A DNA stretch of 64,000 bases from Spirillospora albida. GTDB taxonomy: Bacteria > Actinomycetota > Actinomycetes > Streptosporangiales > Streptosporangiaceae. The translations under genes and the position numbers were made by a program. The DNA lies in contig NZ_JOFJ01000010.1 of the NCBI RefSeq assembly GCF_000718255.1, positions 62,001-126,000 on the forward strand. Direction: 5' to 3'. Of the stretch, positions 36,717-43,916 are shown one piece after another. How positions within the stretch are numbered: the first letter of the stretch is position 1; the number at the start of each line of letters is the position of its first letter. The notes below the pieces were generated by a model. It worked only from the letters and a program-made list of their open reading frames with translations, did no database searches and was not told the origin of the DNA.

Positions 36717-37427
36717 GTGTTCTCGCCTCAAGGTCCGTCGCTGCGCGAGCTGGCGGTGCAGGCACTGTCCTCGGTCGAGCGCGGCTACGACCTGCTCGCC
36801 CCGAAGTTCGACCACACGCCTTTCCGCACTCCCGACGGCGTTCTCGACGCGACCGCCATCGCACTGCGCCCGCTCGGGCCGTTCGGGCGGGGACTGGACG
36901 TGTGCTGCGGCACCGGCGCCGGAATGCGAACCCTCGAGCCCCTGTGCCGCGAACGGATCACGGGCGTCGACTTCAGCGCGGGAATGCTCGCGCGGGCGCG
37001 CGACTCGCATCCGAACGCCGGATGGGTGCAGGCCGACGTCAGGGCGCTGCCCTTCGCCGGGGCCTTCGATCTCGCGGTCACCTTCGGGGCACTCGGGCAT
37101 CTGCTGCCCGCCGAACGGCCGGCGGTCTTCGCCGGGGTGCACCGCGCGCTCCGATCCGGTGGGCTTTTCGCCTTTCCCGTCGGCGGGCCGCAACCGATCG
37201 CCTCGATCGGATACTGGACGGCGCTCGGATTCGACGCGGCCATGCGCGTGCGAAACGCCGTGTGGCGGCCACCGTTCGTCATGTATTACCGCACATGCCC
37301 GCTGAGCGCCCTCCAGGACGATTTGAAAGCGGTGGGGTTCACCGTGACGACCCTCCCATTGGCCTGTCTGGGCCGACGCTCGGACGGAAGCCCTCGTCAC
37401 CGTCTCGTGCTCGCACGCAAGGGCTGA
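36717..37427 (+). CDS. Class I SAM-dependent methyltransferase
   Basis: 236 aa from GTG 36717, the only start in the conserved frame, 32 nt after the TetR stop, so likely co-transcribed. SAM motif I GLDVCCGTGAGM near residue 60, then ITGVDFSAGMLARAR, QADVRALPF and FDLAVTFGALGHL. Gene context with a regulated P450 suggests a tailoring or detoxification methyltransferase, but substrate is unknown. Confidence 0.85.
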   Translation: MFSPQGPSLRELAVQALSSVERGYDLLAPKFDHTPFRTPDGVLDATAIALRPLGPFGRGLDVCCGTGAGMRTLEPLCRERITGVDFSAGMLARARDSHPNAGWVQADVRALPFAGAFDLAVTFGALGHLLPAERPAVFAGVHRALRSGGLFAFPVGGPQPIASIGYWTALGFDAAMRVRNAVWRPPFVMYYRTCPLSALQDDLKAVGFTVTTLPLACLGRRSDGSPRHRLVLARKG

Positions 37428-37590
37428 CGGACGCGGCGATTCACGCTGACGGAGCGCGTCGGCCACGGAGCAGGCGGCGATCGCCATTCGGTTCGGCGAT
37501 CTGAGATCGTCCGACGCTCTGAGTACCGTTTCCCGGCGCAGCCACCGGACACATTCTCGGCGAGCCGGTGGGGAGAACGGAGGAAGCATC

Positions 37591-38048
37591 GTGACCATCG
37601 TCGTCACCACCCCTACCGGCCATGTGGGATCGCGCGTGGTCCGGTTGCTGCTCCAGGCCGGTGTTCGGCCGCGCGTGCTCGTCCGGGATCCGCAACGCCT
37701 GGACGACGGCATTCGCGAACGTGTCGACGTGCGCCAAGGTGATCTCACCGACGCCGCATATGTCCGGGACGCGGTGCGGGGGGCACGTACCGTCTTCTGG
37801 GTCGATCCGACTCCGCACGTGGTCGAGGACCCGGTGGAGACCTCGCTGCGCACCGCGGCGCCCTGCGCGGAGCGGGCCTGCCGCCCTCGGCGGTGGAGGG
37901 CATCGCCGGCATGACGGCAGGCACCCGTGACCTGGTTCCCGAGCAGCCCCGGGACCTGATCACCACCACGCCCACCACCCTCGCCGGCTGGGCTTACACG
38001 ACGCTTCGTCCTCTGCTGCGCTCCGGTGACGGGGTGCCGCGGTCGTAG
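37591..38048 (+). pseudogene. NmrA-like NAD(P)-binding protein gene with internal deletion
   Basis: GTG 37591 with GGAGG upstream. N-terminal ~85 residues are a normal NmrA start (VVTTPTGHVGSRVVRLLLQAG, VRQGDLTDAAYVRDAVRG, VFWVDPTPH). Reading then shifts frame and the remaining ~50 residues (GMTAGTRDLVPEQPRDLITT, TTLAGWAYTTLRPLL) match the C-terminus of the same family. About half the protein is missing between them, so this is a deletion remnant rather than one sequencing error. Confidence 0.75.
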
Positions 38049-38294
38049 CGCGCATCGAACCGCTGAGCGACCACTCGCGATTCGTCGCGCGGTTGGCCGC
38101 CACAGATGGGCGTTCCGGGGCGGCGCCGTCCGGCAATCGGGTCGCGGACGTCATTTTGGCCCTTCGATGAACGAGCGCGACCGGCGGCTTGAGAAAATTC
38201 AGATCGCTCACGAAGGTGTCTAGCTGCGAATTCGCGGTCTCCGGCGCGACTTCGGCCGGCCGGCCGGGTGCGCATTCGGCGCGGGATCGGCACA

Positions 38295-38816
38295 ATGATC
38301 GGGTTCCCGCCCAGGATGGAGTGGATCGTGTCGAGCGGCAGGCCCAAGTTCTTCGATTCCTCGATGTTCGCCCCCGCGATGAAGGCGCTCACCCGCAGCC
38401 ATGTGACGCTCTTCCGCGCCACCGGCGGACGCGTCGGGCGCAAGTTCCGGTTCGGCAGCGCATTCCCGTCCGGGGTGCCGGTCTGCCTGCTCACCACGAC
38501 GGGCCGCAAGTCCGGCAAGGACCGCACCATGGCGCTGCTCTACCTGCCGGACGGGGAGCGCGTCATCATCGTCGCCTCCCGTGGCGGAACCGGCAAGCAC
38601 CCCCAGTGGTACCTGAACGCCGGCGCGAATCCGCAGGTCAAGGTGCAGACGGGGCGGCGTCCGCAGCCGATGACGGCGCGCACCGCCGAAGGCGAGGAGC
38701 GCGCCGACCTCTGGCGGCGCCTGGTCGAGTTCTATCCCGAATACGGCAACTACCAGGAATGGACGGACCGCGAGATCCCCGTCGTCATCTGTGAGCCGGT
38801 CAAGGCCGCCTCATAA
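38295..38816 (+). CDS. Nitroreductase family deazaflavin (F420)-dependent oxidoreductase, Ddn-like
   Basis: 173 aa from ATG 38295 (GTG 38268 or ATG 38316 are alternatives). Motifs TRSHVTLFRATGGRVGRKF, PVCLLTTTGRKSGKDRTMAL, VIIVASRGGTGKHPQWYLN and C-terminal YPEYGNYQEWTDREIPVVI match the Ddn/FDOR-A group, which binds F420 and reduces quinones or nitro compounds. Consistent with an F420-producing actinomycete. Located after an NmrA remnant, no operon partner. Confidence 0.88.
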   Translation: MIGFPPRMEWIVSSGRPKFFDSSMFAPAMKALTRSHVTLFRATGGRVGRKFRFGSAFPSGVPVCLLTTTGRKSGKDRTMALLYLPDGERVIIVASRGGTGKHPQWYLNAGANPQVKVQTGRRPQPMTARTAEGEERADLWRRLVEFYPEYGNYQEWTDREIPVVICEPVKAAS

Positions 38817-38843
38817 CCCTTTCGGATTATCGGCCGCGCGTGG

Positions 38844-40118
38844 TCAGGGCAGGCGGAAGCGCGAGACGAAATCCCAGATGACCGCGTTCGCGTCGATGTC
38901 CTGCGTCGTCGCGCCGAGGAACGGGAGCGGGAACGGCGTGCCGCCGGGCCACTGGTGGCCGCCGTTCTTGATCTCGTACAGGACGACGGGCGCGTCCGCC
39001 CGGCAATTCCGGTACGTGTGCCGGGTGACGGTGGTGCGGTCGCCTGGGTCGATGTCCGGCAGGTCGGTGACATCCGTGGCCGCGCCGCAGCCGTTGTTGG
39101 ACGCGAAGAACCCAGCCGCCTCCGGGGCCGTCTCGTACTCAACCAGGGGGTCGGTCGTCCCGTGGATCAGGACGATCGGGACGTGCCGCCCAGGCCGGCA
39201 GGACGCCTCGTCCTGGAGCTGCCCGGCCACCGGGGCGTACGCGGCGAACCGGCGGTTCTCGCAGGCCAGCCGGCTGGTGAAGAACCCGCCGTTGCTCAGG
39301 CCGGACGCGTACAGCCGTTTCGGGTCGGCGTTGAAACGGGAGATCAGGATGTCCTGAAGGCGGTTGATGAAGCCCGGGTCGTCCACATCCGGGTCTCGGG
39401 GGACATCCGCGCCCACCTGCCAGCCCAGCCCGTAATGCTCGGCCGTCACCATGATGAAGCCGCGCGTCCTTGAGTACTGCGACATGCGGCCGAAGAGCTC
39501 CGCCATCCACGGGGTCTCGATCAGGCCGGGAAGGTGGAACAGCACCGGTAGCGGTGAACCGTCGTACCCGTCTGGCAGGGTGACGAGGGCGCGGCGGTCC
39601 TGCCCGGCGTGCTCGATACGTATCGCGTGGTCGCCCGGGTCGAGCGTCCTGTCCTGGATGGTGATCCGCACGGTTCGCCTGGCGGACTCGGAACCGCGCC
39701 GGACGTCGGCGGCGCCGCGCCATACGACCGTGCCGTCGACCGGAGCGGTCACGTCGCCGTGCACCAGAGCCCAGATCCTCACGTCGGCGGACGGGTCCCG
39801 CAGGACGAACGTGCCCGCCATCCCGACCAACGCCTTGCCGACCTTGATGTTCACCGTGGCGGTACCGCCGTCCGCACCCCGCAGCGAGCCCTGGCCCTCG
39901 ATCCGCTTTGTGGCGAAATCGACGATGTCATCAGCGATGACGATCCCGCCGGACGTCAGGTCGCCGTCCAGGCGATAGGCGGGTTCTCCCTCGACCGACA
40001 CGGTGATGCGGTCCGGCGGGGGACCGTCCGCGTGCGCCGCCGACGGCACCTGCGCGAAGCCGATCGCGAGCGAGATCGCGACGAATGCCCGACACCGGCG
40101 CCACGAGAGGATGTGCAC
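38844..40118 (-). CDS. Secreted PHB-depolymerase-family esterase
   Basis: 424 aa. I chose GTG 40116-40118 because GGAGG lies 6 nt upstream; an in-frame GTG at 40136 has no such site. Signal peptide ends VPSAAHA. The N-terminal ~170 residues form a beta-rich accessory region (STSG-free, many ADVRRG-type strands). The catalytic domain ~190-424 has the esterase_PHB elbow GLSNGGFF, acidic residue in HGTTDPLVEY and His in NGGHQWPGG. Similar actinomycete enzymes (LpqC-like) cleave polyesters or feruloyl-type esters. Lies downstream of the Ro60 gene but separated by a strong terminator. Confidence 0.85.
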   Translation of the reverse strand: MHILSWRRCRAFVAISLAIGFAQVPSAAHADGPPPDRITVSVEGEPAYRLDGDLTSGGIVIADDIVDFATKRIEGQGSLRGADGGTATVNIKVGKALVGMAGTFVLRDPSADVRIWALVHGDVTAPVDGTVVWRGAADVRRGSESARRTVRITIQDRTLDPGDHAIRIEHAGQDRRALVTLPDGYDGSPLPVLFHLPGLIETPWMAELFGRMSQYSRTRGFIMVTAEHYGLGWQVGADVPRDPDVDDPGFINRLQDILISRFNADPKRLYASGLSNGGFFTSRLACENRRFAAYAPVAGQLQDEASCRPGRHVPIVLIHGTTDPLVEYETAPEAAGFFASNNGCGAATDVTDLPDIDPGDRTTVTRHTYRNCRADAPVVLYEIKNGGHQWPGGTPFPLPFLGATTQDIDANAVIWDFVSRFRLP

Positions 40119-40224
40119 GGGAGCCCTCCGTTCCACGGATCACCCCCGACCACCACCAGGCTAGGCACCGGACGCACCGCAGTCACCCCCGACGATCACG
40201 GACGACGCGGCAGGATCCGGCCAA

Positions 40225-40261
40225 ATCGGCTCCGCATCCGTCCGGCGGATGCGGAGCCGAT
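40225..40261 (-). terminator. Intrinsic terminator after the Ro60 (TROVE) gene
   Basis: Perfect 16-bp stem (40225-40240 with 40246-40261), 5-nt loop, starting 11 nt after the TROVE stop on the minus strand and followed by TTT. Insulates the esterase gene downstream. Confidence 0.85.
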
Positions 40262-40272
40262 CCCTTCCGCCG

Positions 40273-41859
40273 TCACGCGGCGGCGGTCTTCCACGGCCAA
40301 ACGGCGTCGTGGCCGGCCTCCATCAGCGGAATGAGCCGGAACGTCGCGTCGGTCATCCCGCCGAGCTCGTGCCGCGTCCCGATCCCGGCCGGCATCGCCG
40401 CGTGCTTGTAGCCGGCCAGGTTGAACCCGTACATCGGCACATGCTGCGGCACCGCCTGCCCGACCTCGCCGCGCCCGTCGACGAACGTCTGCATGTCCGA
40501 CAGGATGATCACCCGGTCGTGCCCGCGGTAGGTCGCGCGGACGGCCGCGGCGATGCGGGTGCCGTGCCCGACCTCGCCGATCCGGCCGACGAACCGCCCC
40601 ACCTCGCGCAGCACGGACGCGCCACGCCCCACCTTGTGGCGGAACGTGCCGTCCGCGAACCCGTGCAGATCGACATCGTTCCCGCGCGTCGCGAGGACGA
40701 CGCCGAACAGCGCGGCCATCTGCGCGTACGACATGGTCGACCGGGCCGAAACCCCCCTGCCCAGCATCGACCCCGAGGTGTCCGCGAGGACGAGCGTCCG
40801 GCCGGGCAGCGCGGGCACGTTCGCGGTCGACGCCGCCAGCGCCTTCTCGAGCGCGTCGCCCCAGCGCAGCGACGGTGCCGCCTGGTACGCCGAGAAGAAC
40901 CGGAACGGGAACTGCCGTGACCGCGCCACCTGCTCCGGGTCGGACAGGCTCGCCGCGACCCGCGCGGCGACCTCGTCCGAAACCCCGGCCTGGTCGAAGT
41001 TCCGCAGGTTGCGGAGCCGCGCCATGTACCCCATGGACGGAATGACCGCCTCCCAGGCGGCCGCGTCCATCGGCCCCTGCAGCCAGCCGGCCAGCGCCTC
41101 CCAGGTGATGCCCGCGTCCCGGAGCCGGTCCGGGGCCGCGAGAACCGCGCGCCGCTCGCCGACGGGCAGCGACATCAGCTCCGCACGCGCCCGCAGCACT
41201 CGCAGGCTCGACGGGATCTCCTCGCCCCGACCGTGACGCCGGTCCAGCGCATGCCGGAACAGGTCGCCCTGCCACGGCGCACCCGGTACCGGGTGGACCA
41301 GATCGATGACGTCCCCGAACCGGAAACCCCGGGAATCGCCGTCGTACTTCAGCAGCGCCCGCTCGCCGTAGAGCCGCTGGACGGCATCGCCGACGCCCCG
41401 CTTCACCGGCTTCGGAATGGCGCGCCCGTACGTGGACGTCCAGTAGGCCAGCGCTTCACCCGGCTCGTCCGGCCGCTGCAGCACACTCGCCACGAGCTGC
41501 CGGTTGCCGCCGCTCAGCCCGGCGTCCAGCCGCGCGCGCACCGCCTCGAGCGCCGCGACCACGGGCGCCGAACGCATGTTGGCCTCGCCGCGCAGCCACG
41601 GCAGGAACTCCGCGAGCCACTCCGGATCGTCGACGGCGACCTCGTGGACGAGCTCACGGAACCGCGCGTCACGCGCACCGGCGGACTCGTAGAAGGTGTC
41701 CTCGCCGACCATGTTCGCGACCGCCAGAAGGAAGAGCTCACTCTTGGCGTCCCGCGCATATGCGGGCGCCCCCTCGTGGGTACGGCCGGACGGCACCGTC
41801 TCGGTCTTGATCAGACCGGCGACCGCCGCGCGCACGGCGGCGCGATTGAACTTGGCCAT
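40273..41859 (-). CDS. rsr: Ro60 orthologue, TROVE domain-containing RNA-binding protein
   Basis: 528 aa, normal length for a bacterial Ro60 (Rsr). N-terminal ~350 residues are the HEAT-repeat TROVE ring (TFYESAGARDARFRELVHE, WLAEFLPWLRGEANMRSAP, VLRARAELMSLP, SMGYMARLRNLRNFDQAGVS). The C-terminal vWA domain has a MIDAS DTSGSM and later ILSDMQTF. Ro60 binds misfolded RNAs through the ring and Y RNAs on its outer face; in Deinococcus a Y RNA tethers it to PNPase. Immediately upstream on the same strand lie four Y-RNA-like genes, strong support for function. The AAGGAG ribosome-binding site is 8 nt before the ATG and lies inside a terminator stem. Confidence 0.93.
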   Translation of the reverse strand: MAKFNRAAVRAAVAGLIKTETVPSGRTHEGAPAYARDAKSELFLLAVANMVGEDTFYESAGARDARFRELVHEVAVDDPEWLAEFLPWLRGEANMRSAPVVAALEAVRARLDAGLSGGNRQLVASVLQRPDEPGEALAYWTSTYGRAIPKPVKRGVGDAVQRLYGERALLKYDGDSRGFRFGDVIDLVHPVPGAPWQGDLFRHALDRRHGRGEEIPSSLRVLRARAELMSLPVGERRAVLAAPDRLRDAGITWEALAGWLQGPMDAAAWEAVIPSMGYMARLRNLRNFDQAGVSDEVAARVAASLSDPEQVARSRQFPFRFFSAYQAAPSLRWGDALEKALAASTANVPALPGRTLVLADTSGSMLGRGVSARSTMSYAQMAALFGVVLATRGNDVDLHGFADGTFRHKVGRGASVLREVGRFVGRIGEVGHGTRIAAAVRATYRGHDRVIILSDMQTFVDGRGEVGQAVPQHVPMYGFNLAGYKHAAMPAGIGTRHELGGMTDATFRLIPLMEAGHDAVWPWKTAAA

Positions 41860-41860
41860 G

Positions 41861-41893
41861 AAAAAGGCTCCTTCCGAGATGGAGGGAGCCTTT
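41861..41893 (-). promoter_or_regulatory. Terminator hairpin that sequesters the rsr ribosome-binding site
   Basis: On the minus strand AAAGGCTCC (41893-41885) pairs with GGAGCCTTT (41871-41863) and is followed by TT, giving a U5 run just before CATG. The AAGGAG used to start rsr overlaps the 3' arm, so the hairpin both ends the Y-RNA transcript and hides the start site of read-through mRNA. The first two bases also pair in the outer stem of the last Y RNA (41892-41893), so the two structures compete. Confidence 0.75.
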
Positions 41894-42044
41894 CCGCGGT
41901 GGTGCCCGAGATCAGAATCGGCAACGGCCGTTTCCCATTGCTCTGCCCGACTGAGCTACACCACCTCGCGGTGGCGGTGGGACTCGAACCCACGACCCAT
42001 GGATTGAGAAGTATCCGTTGCCTTCGCACCGGGCACCCGCGGAA
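41892..42044 (-). ncRNA. Y RNA-like 4: permuted tRNA-like module on a Ro-binding stem
   Basis: About 153 nt. Ends form a long stem: TTCCGCGG / CCGCGGAA, a CA bulge, GTGCCCG / CGGGCAC, an internal loop, then GGCAACGG / CCGTTGCC. Inside, in 5'-3' order, come a T arm GTGGG-TTCGAGT-CCCAC (41993-41977), an acceptor-like stem CGCCACC / GGTGGTG closed by GCGA (41976-41959), a D arm GCTC-AGTCGGGCA-GAGC (41956-41940), and a TCCAT / ATGGG helix in the anticodon-stem position. The acceptor is closed and the anticodon stem opened, the reverse of a real tRNA. Shares CCCGGTGCGAAGG...GGATACTTC and TCTCGGG with its three neighbours. Confidence 0.82.
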
Positions 42045-42050
42045 CACATG

Positions 42051-42169
42051 CCCCCTCCCGAGATCAGGTCGGCGCACGGACCGCCCCGCCGTGTTGGGGC
42101 AACGGGCCTGACCAGGCCTGCAAGGGGTCGAACCTCGAAGTATCCGTTCACCTGCGCACCGGGAGGTGC
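42051..42169 (-). ncRNA. Y RNA-like 3: divergent internal domain
   Basis: About 119 nt. Outer stem CCTCCCG / CGGGAGG; shared 5' strand CCCGGTGCGCAGGTGAACGG and 3' strand GACCTGATCTCGGG; inner helices CAGGT / ACCTG and ACGGA / TCCGT. The internal domain keeps a T-loop-like GGTTCGACCC but replaces the acceptor and D arms with two hairpins, GGCCT-GGTC-AGGCC and GCCCC-N8-GGGGC. Probably a derived Y RNA with a different effector module. Boundaries are from pairing only. Confidence 0.72.
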
Positions 42170-42185
42170 GTATTCGGTTGTCTCC

Positions 42186-42335
42186 AGAGAGTTCCCGAGA
42201 ACAAGGTCGGCGAAGGTCACCGTAAGCGCTCTACCGATTGAGCTACGCCGGCCCGAAGGCCGGCGACGGGACTCGAACCCGCAACCTCTCCATCTCAATT
42301 GGAAGTATCCCTCACCTGCGCACCGGGAACACTCT
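42186..42335 (-). ncRNA. Y RNA-like 2: permuted tRNA-like module with UUCG-closed acceptor stem
   Basis: About 150 nt. Outer stem AGAG-T-GTTCCCG with CGGGAAC-T-CTCT (one T-T mismatch). Shared motif CCCGGTGCGCAGG...GGATACTTC on the 5' strand and GTTCTCGGG on the 3' strand. Internal module in order: T arm GCGGG-TTCGAGT-CCCGT (42282-42266), an 8-bp acceptor-like stem CGCCGGCC / GGCCGGCG capped by TTCG (42265-42246), then D arm GCTC-AATCGGTA-GAGC (42243-42228). The acceptor-like stem differs completely in sequence from that of Y RNA 4 yet keeps the pairing, which is covariation support for the permuted fold. Confidence 0.82.
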
Positions 42336-42344
42336 GAAGTCGTA

Positions 42345-42424
42345 CACCGCCCGAGAACGGAAGCAACCGCAGGATCGTTTCCTTTAACAGAAGAAGTAAC
42401 CCGCGGCCTTCGCACCGGGAGGCA
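42345..42424 (-). ncRNA. Y RNA-like 1: short form without tRNA-like module
   Basis: About 80 nt, first of the array. Outer stem GCC-T-CCCG with CGGG-C-GGT; shared 5' motif CCCGGTGCGAAGG...TTACTTC and 3' motif GTTCTCGGG; inner helix CCGCGGG / CCTGCGG; the internal loop closes with a small TTCTT / AAGGAA hairpin. The Ro-binding portion is kept but there is no T arm or D arm, as in small Y RNAs. The promoter for the array should lie between here and the divergent gene starting at 42507. Confidence 0.7.
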
Positions 42425-42506
42425 ATGAAGACGATAACCAGCGCCCCCGAGAACCCGCACCTGATTTTCCGGCCCCCTGGAGCCCGTATACGGCAGAATC
42501 CTGTCC

Positions 42507-43133
42507 ATGGCCGTCATCCACCAGACCGTCCTCAAGCCGACCAAGCTGGAGCTGCTCACCGCCTGGCTCCCCTCCCGGCCGTGGTACCGCGGGAGCGCCG
42601 GACCGGTCCTGACCAAGGCCGGCGGCTTCCGCCTGGACGACCCCCAGGGCGAGGTCGGGATCGAGTTCATGATCGTCAACGACGCCTCGGCCGCCTACCT
42701 CGTACCGCTCACCTACCGCGGCGCCCCGCTCGACGGAGCGGAGCACGCCCTCGTCGGCACCATGGAACACGGCGTCCTGGGCAGGCGCTGGGCCTACGAC
42801 GGCTGCCACGACCCGGTGATGGTCGCCCAGCTCCTGGCCCTCATCGAGGGCCGGACAGAAGCCCAGGACCAGAACACCAGCGACACCCCCGACCACGAGG
42901 TCACCCGCGCCTACGCAGGCGACGCGCCCATCCCCCTCCCCACCACCGTGACCGACGCCCAAGAAGGCACCGAGCTGACGGCACCGGACGGCACGACCCT
43001 CCGCCTGCACCGCGTCCTGCGCTCGACCGCCGCACCTCATCTCCGACCGAGGCAAGGCCATGTCGCGGGCACCTGGCAGATGCCGGACGGCACCCGAGTC
43101 CAGGGCCTCTTCGCCGTCCTGCTGACCGGCTAG
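42507..43133 (+). CDS. Maltokinase N-terminal cap-like domain protein
   Basis: 208 aa. MAVIHQTVLKPTKLELLTAWLPSRPWYRG, GGFRLDDPQGEVGIEFMIV and VGTMEHGVLGRRWAYDGCHDP are typical of the cap domain found in front of actinobacterial maltokinase (CG0192-like stand-alone proteins). No kinase domain follows. Divergent from the Y RNA array; the 80-bp gap must contain both promoters. Biological role unknown. Confidence 0.78.
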   Translation: MAVIHQTVLKPTKLELLTAWLPSRPWYRGSAGPVLTKAGGFRLDDPQGEVGIEFMIVNDASAAYLVPLTYRGAPLDGAEHALVGTMEHGVLGRRWAYDGCHDPVMVAQLLALIEGRTEAQDQNTSDTPDHEVTRAYAGDAPIPLPTTVTDAQEGTELTAPDGTTLRLHRVLRSTAAPHLRPRQGHVAGTWQMPDGTRVQGLFAVLLTG

Positions 43134-43139
43134 CCCCGG

Positions 43140-43652
43140 CTATTCGCCGGTCGCGCCGTCAATACGCTCACGGAGCAGGTCGGCGTGCCCGTTGTGCCGG
43201 GCGTACTCCTCGATCATGTGGACGAGAATCCACCGCAACGAGTGGTCGCTGCCGTGCCGGGGATGGTGTCCGGTGACATCGAGCGATTCGGCGGCGTCCA
43301 CGATCTCCCGCGACTCAGCGCAGGCCTCGTGCCACAACCGGAACGCCTCATCGGGATCGGCGTCCTCGACCACGAAATCGTCGAACCGGCTGCGATCCGC
43401 AGCCCAGTAGATCGGCAAGATGTCCTCGCCGTTCAACACGTTGCGGAACCAGCTCCGCTCGACATCGGTCATGTGCCGCACCAGCCCGATCAGCGAAAGC
43501 GCCGAAGGCGACACCGCCCGACTCCGCAACTGGTCACCGGTCAGCCCGGAGCACTTCCACGCCAGGGTGTCACGCTGGTACTGCAGAAACCCGGTCAGCG
43601 TCGCACGCTCATCCCCCTCAAGGGGCGGATCGGTCCGCTCGTTCGCATCCAT
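43140..43652 (-). CDS. DinB/DUF664 family protein
   Basis: 170 aa from ATG 43650-43652 (MDANERTDPPLEGDERATL). Four-helix bundle with the DUF664 pattern: SALSLIGLVRHMTDVERSWF, and SLRWILVHMIEEYARHNGHADLLRERIDG carrying metal-binding His residues near the C-terminus. DinB-like proteins include mycothiol- or bacillithiol-dependent transferases; the exact reaction cannot be assigned. Convergent with the previous gene with a 6-bp gap. Confidence 0.87.
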   Translation of the reverse strand: MDANERTDPPLEGDERATLTGFLQYQRDTLAWKCSGLTGDQLRSRAVSPSALSLIGLVRHMTDVERSWFRNVLNGEDILPIYWAADRSRFDDFVVEDADPDEAFRLWHEACAESREIVDAAESLDVTGHHPRHGSDHSLRWILVHMIEEYARHNGHADLLRERIDGATGE

Positions 43653-43749
43653 CCCCACATCTTGCCCGCGCAACGAACGAAGCAGCCACCCACTCCCCTG
43701 CAAACCGGCCACGCCCCAATCGTCAGGCAGTCAGTCGAGCACTCAACAC

Positions 43750-43778
43750 AAAACCCCCTTACGGTGATCGCAAGGGGG
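43750..43778 (-). terminator. Rho-independent terminator of tRNA-Thr
   Basis: 10-bp stem (43769-43778 with 43754-43763, one G-T pair) followed on the minus strand by TTTTGTG. Lies just downstream of the tRNA. Confidence 0.8.
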
Positions 43779-43786
43779 CTTTGAGC

Positions 43787-43862
43787 TGGAGCCGCCTATC
43801 GGAATCGAACCGATGACCTATTCATTACGAGTGAATCGCTCTGCCGACTGAGCTAAGGCGGC
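43787..43862 (-). tRNA. tRNA-Thr (anticodon CGT), CCA encoded
   Basis: 76 nt including encoded CCA. Acceptor GCCGCCT (43862-43856) pairs with AGGCGGC, discriminator T. D arm GCTCAGTCGGCAGAGC, anticodon loop CTCGTAA, T arm TCGG-TTCGATT-CCGA. Normal arm order, which contrasts with the permuted tRNA-like RNAs 1.5 kb away. Confidence 0.95.
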
Positions 43863-43916
43863 GGGCCTCGGGCAGCAGTCTACCGGGTTGGGAGGGGTGG
43901 GTGCGCACGGGTTTGT

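Noticed and set aside
41930..42000. tRNA gene on the minus strand (strong T-arm and D-arm signals)
   Set aside because: The T arm precedes the D arm, the acceptor strands are joined by a tetraloop and there is no anticodon loop in the proper place; it fits a permuted tRNA-like module of a Y RNA instead.
42228..42290. Second tRNA-like hit on the minus strand
   Set aside because: Same permuted order with a UUCG-closed acceptor stem; not a functional tRNA.
41892..42424. CRISPR array (regular repeats GAAGTATCC...CACCGGG)
   Set aside because: Repeats are part of larger pairing RNAs, spacing is irregular (about 80-150 nt), and no cas genes are present.
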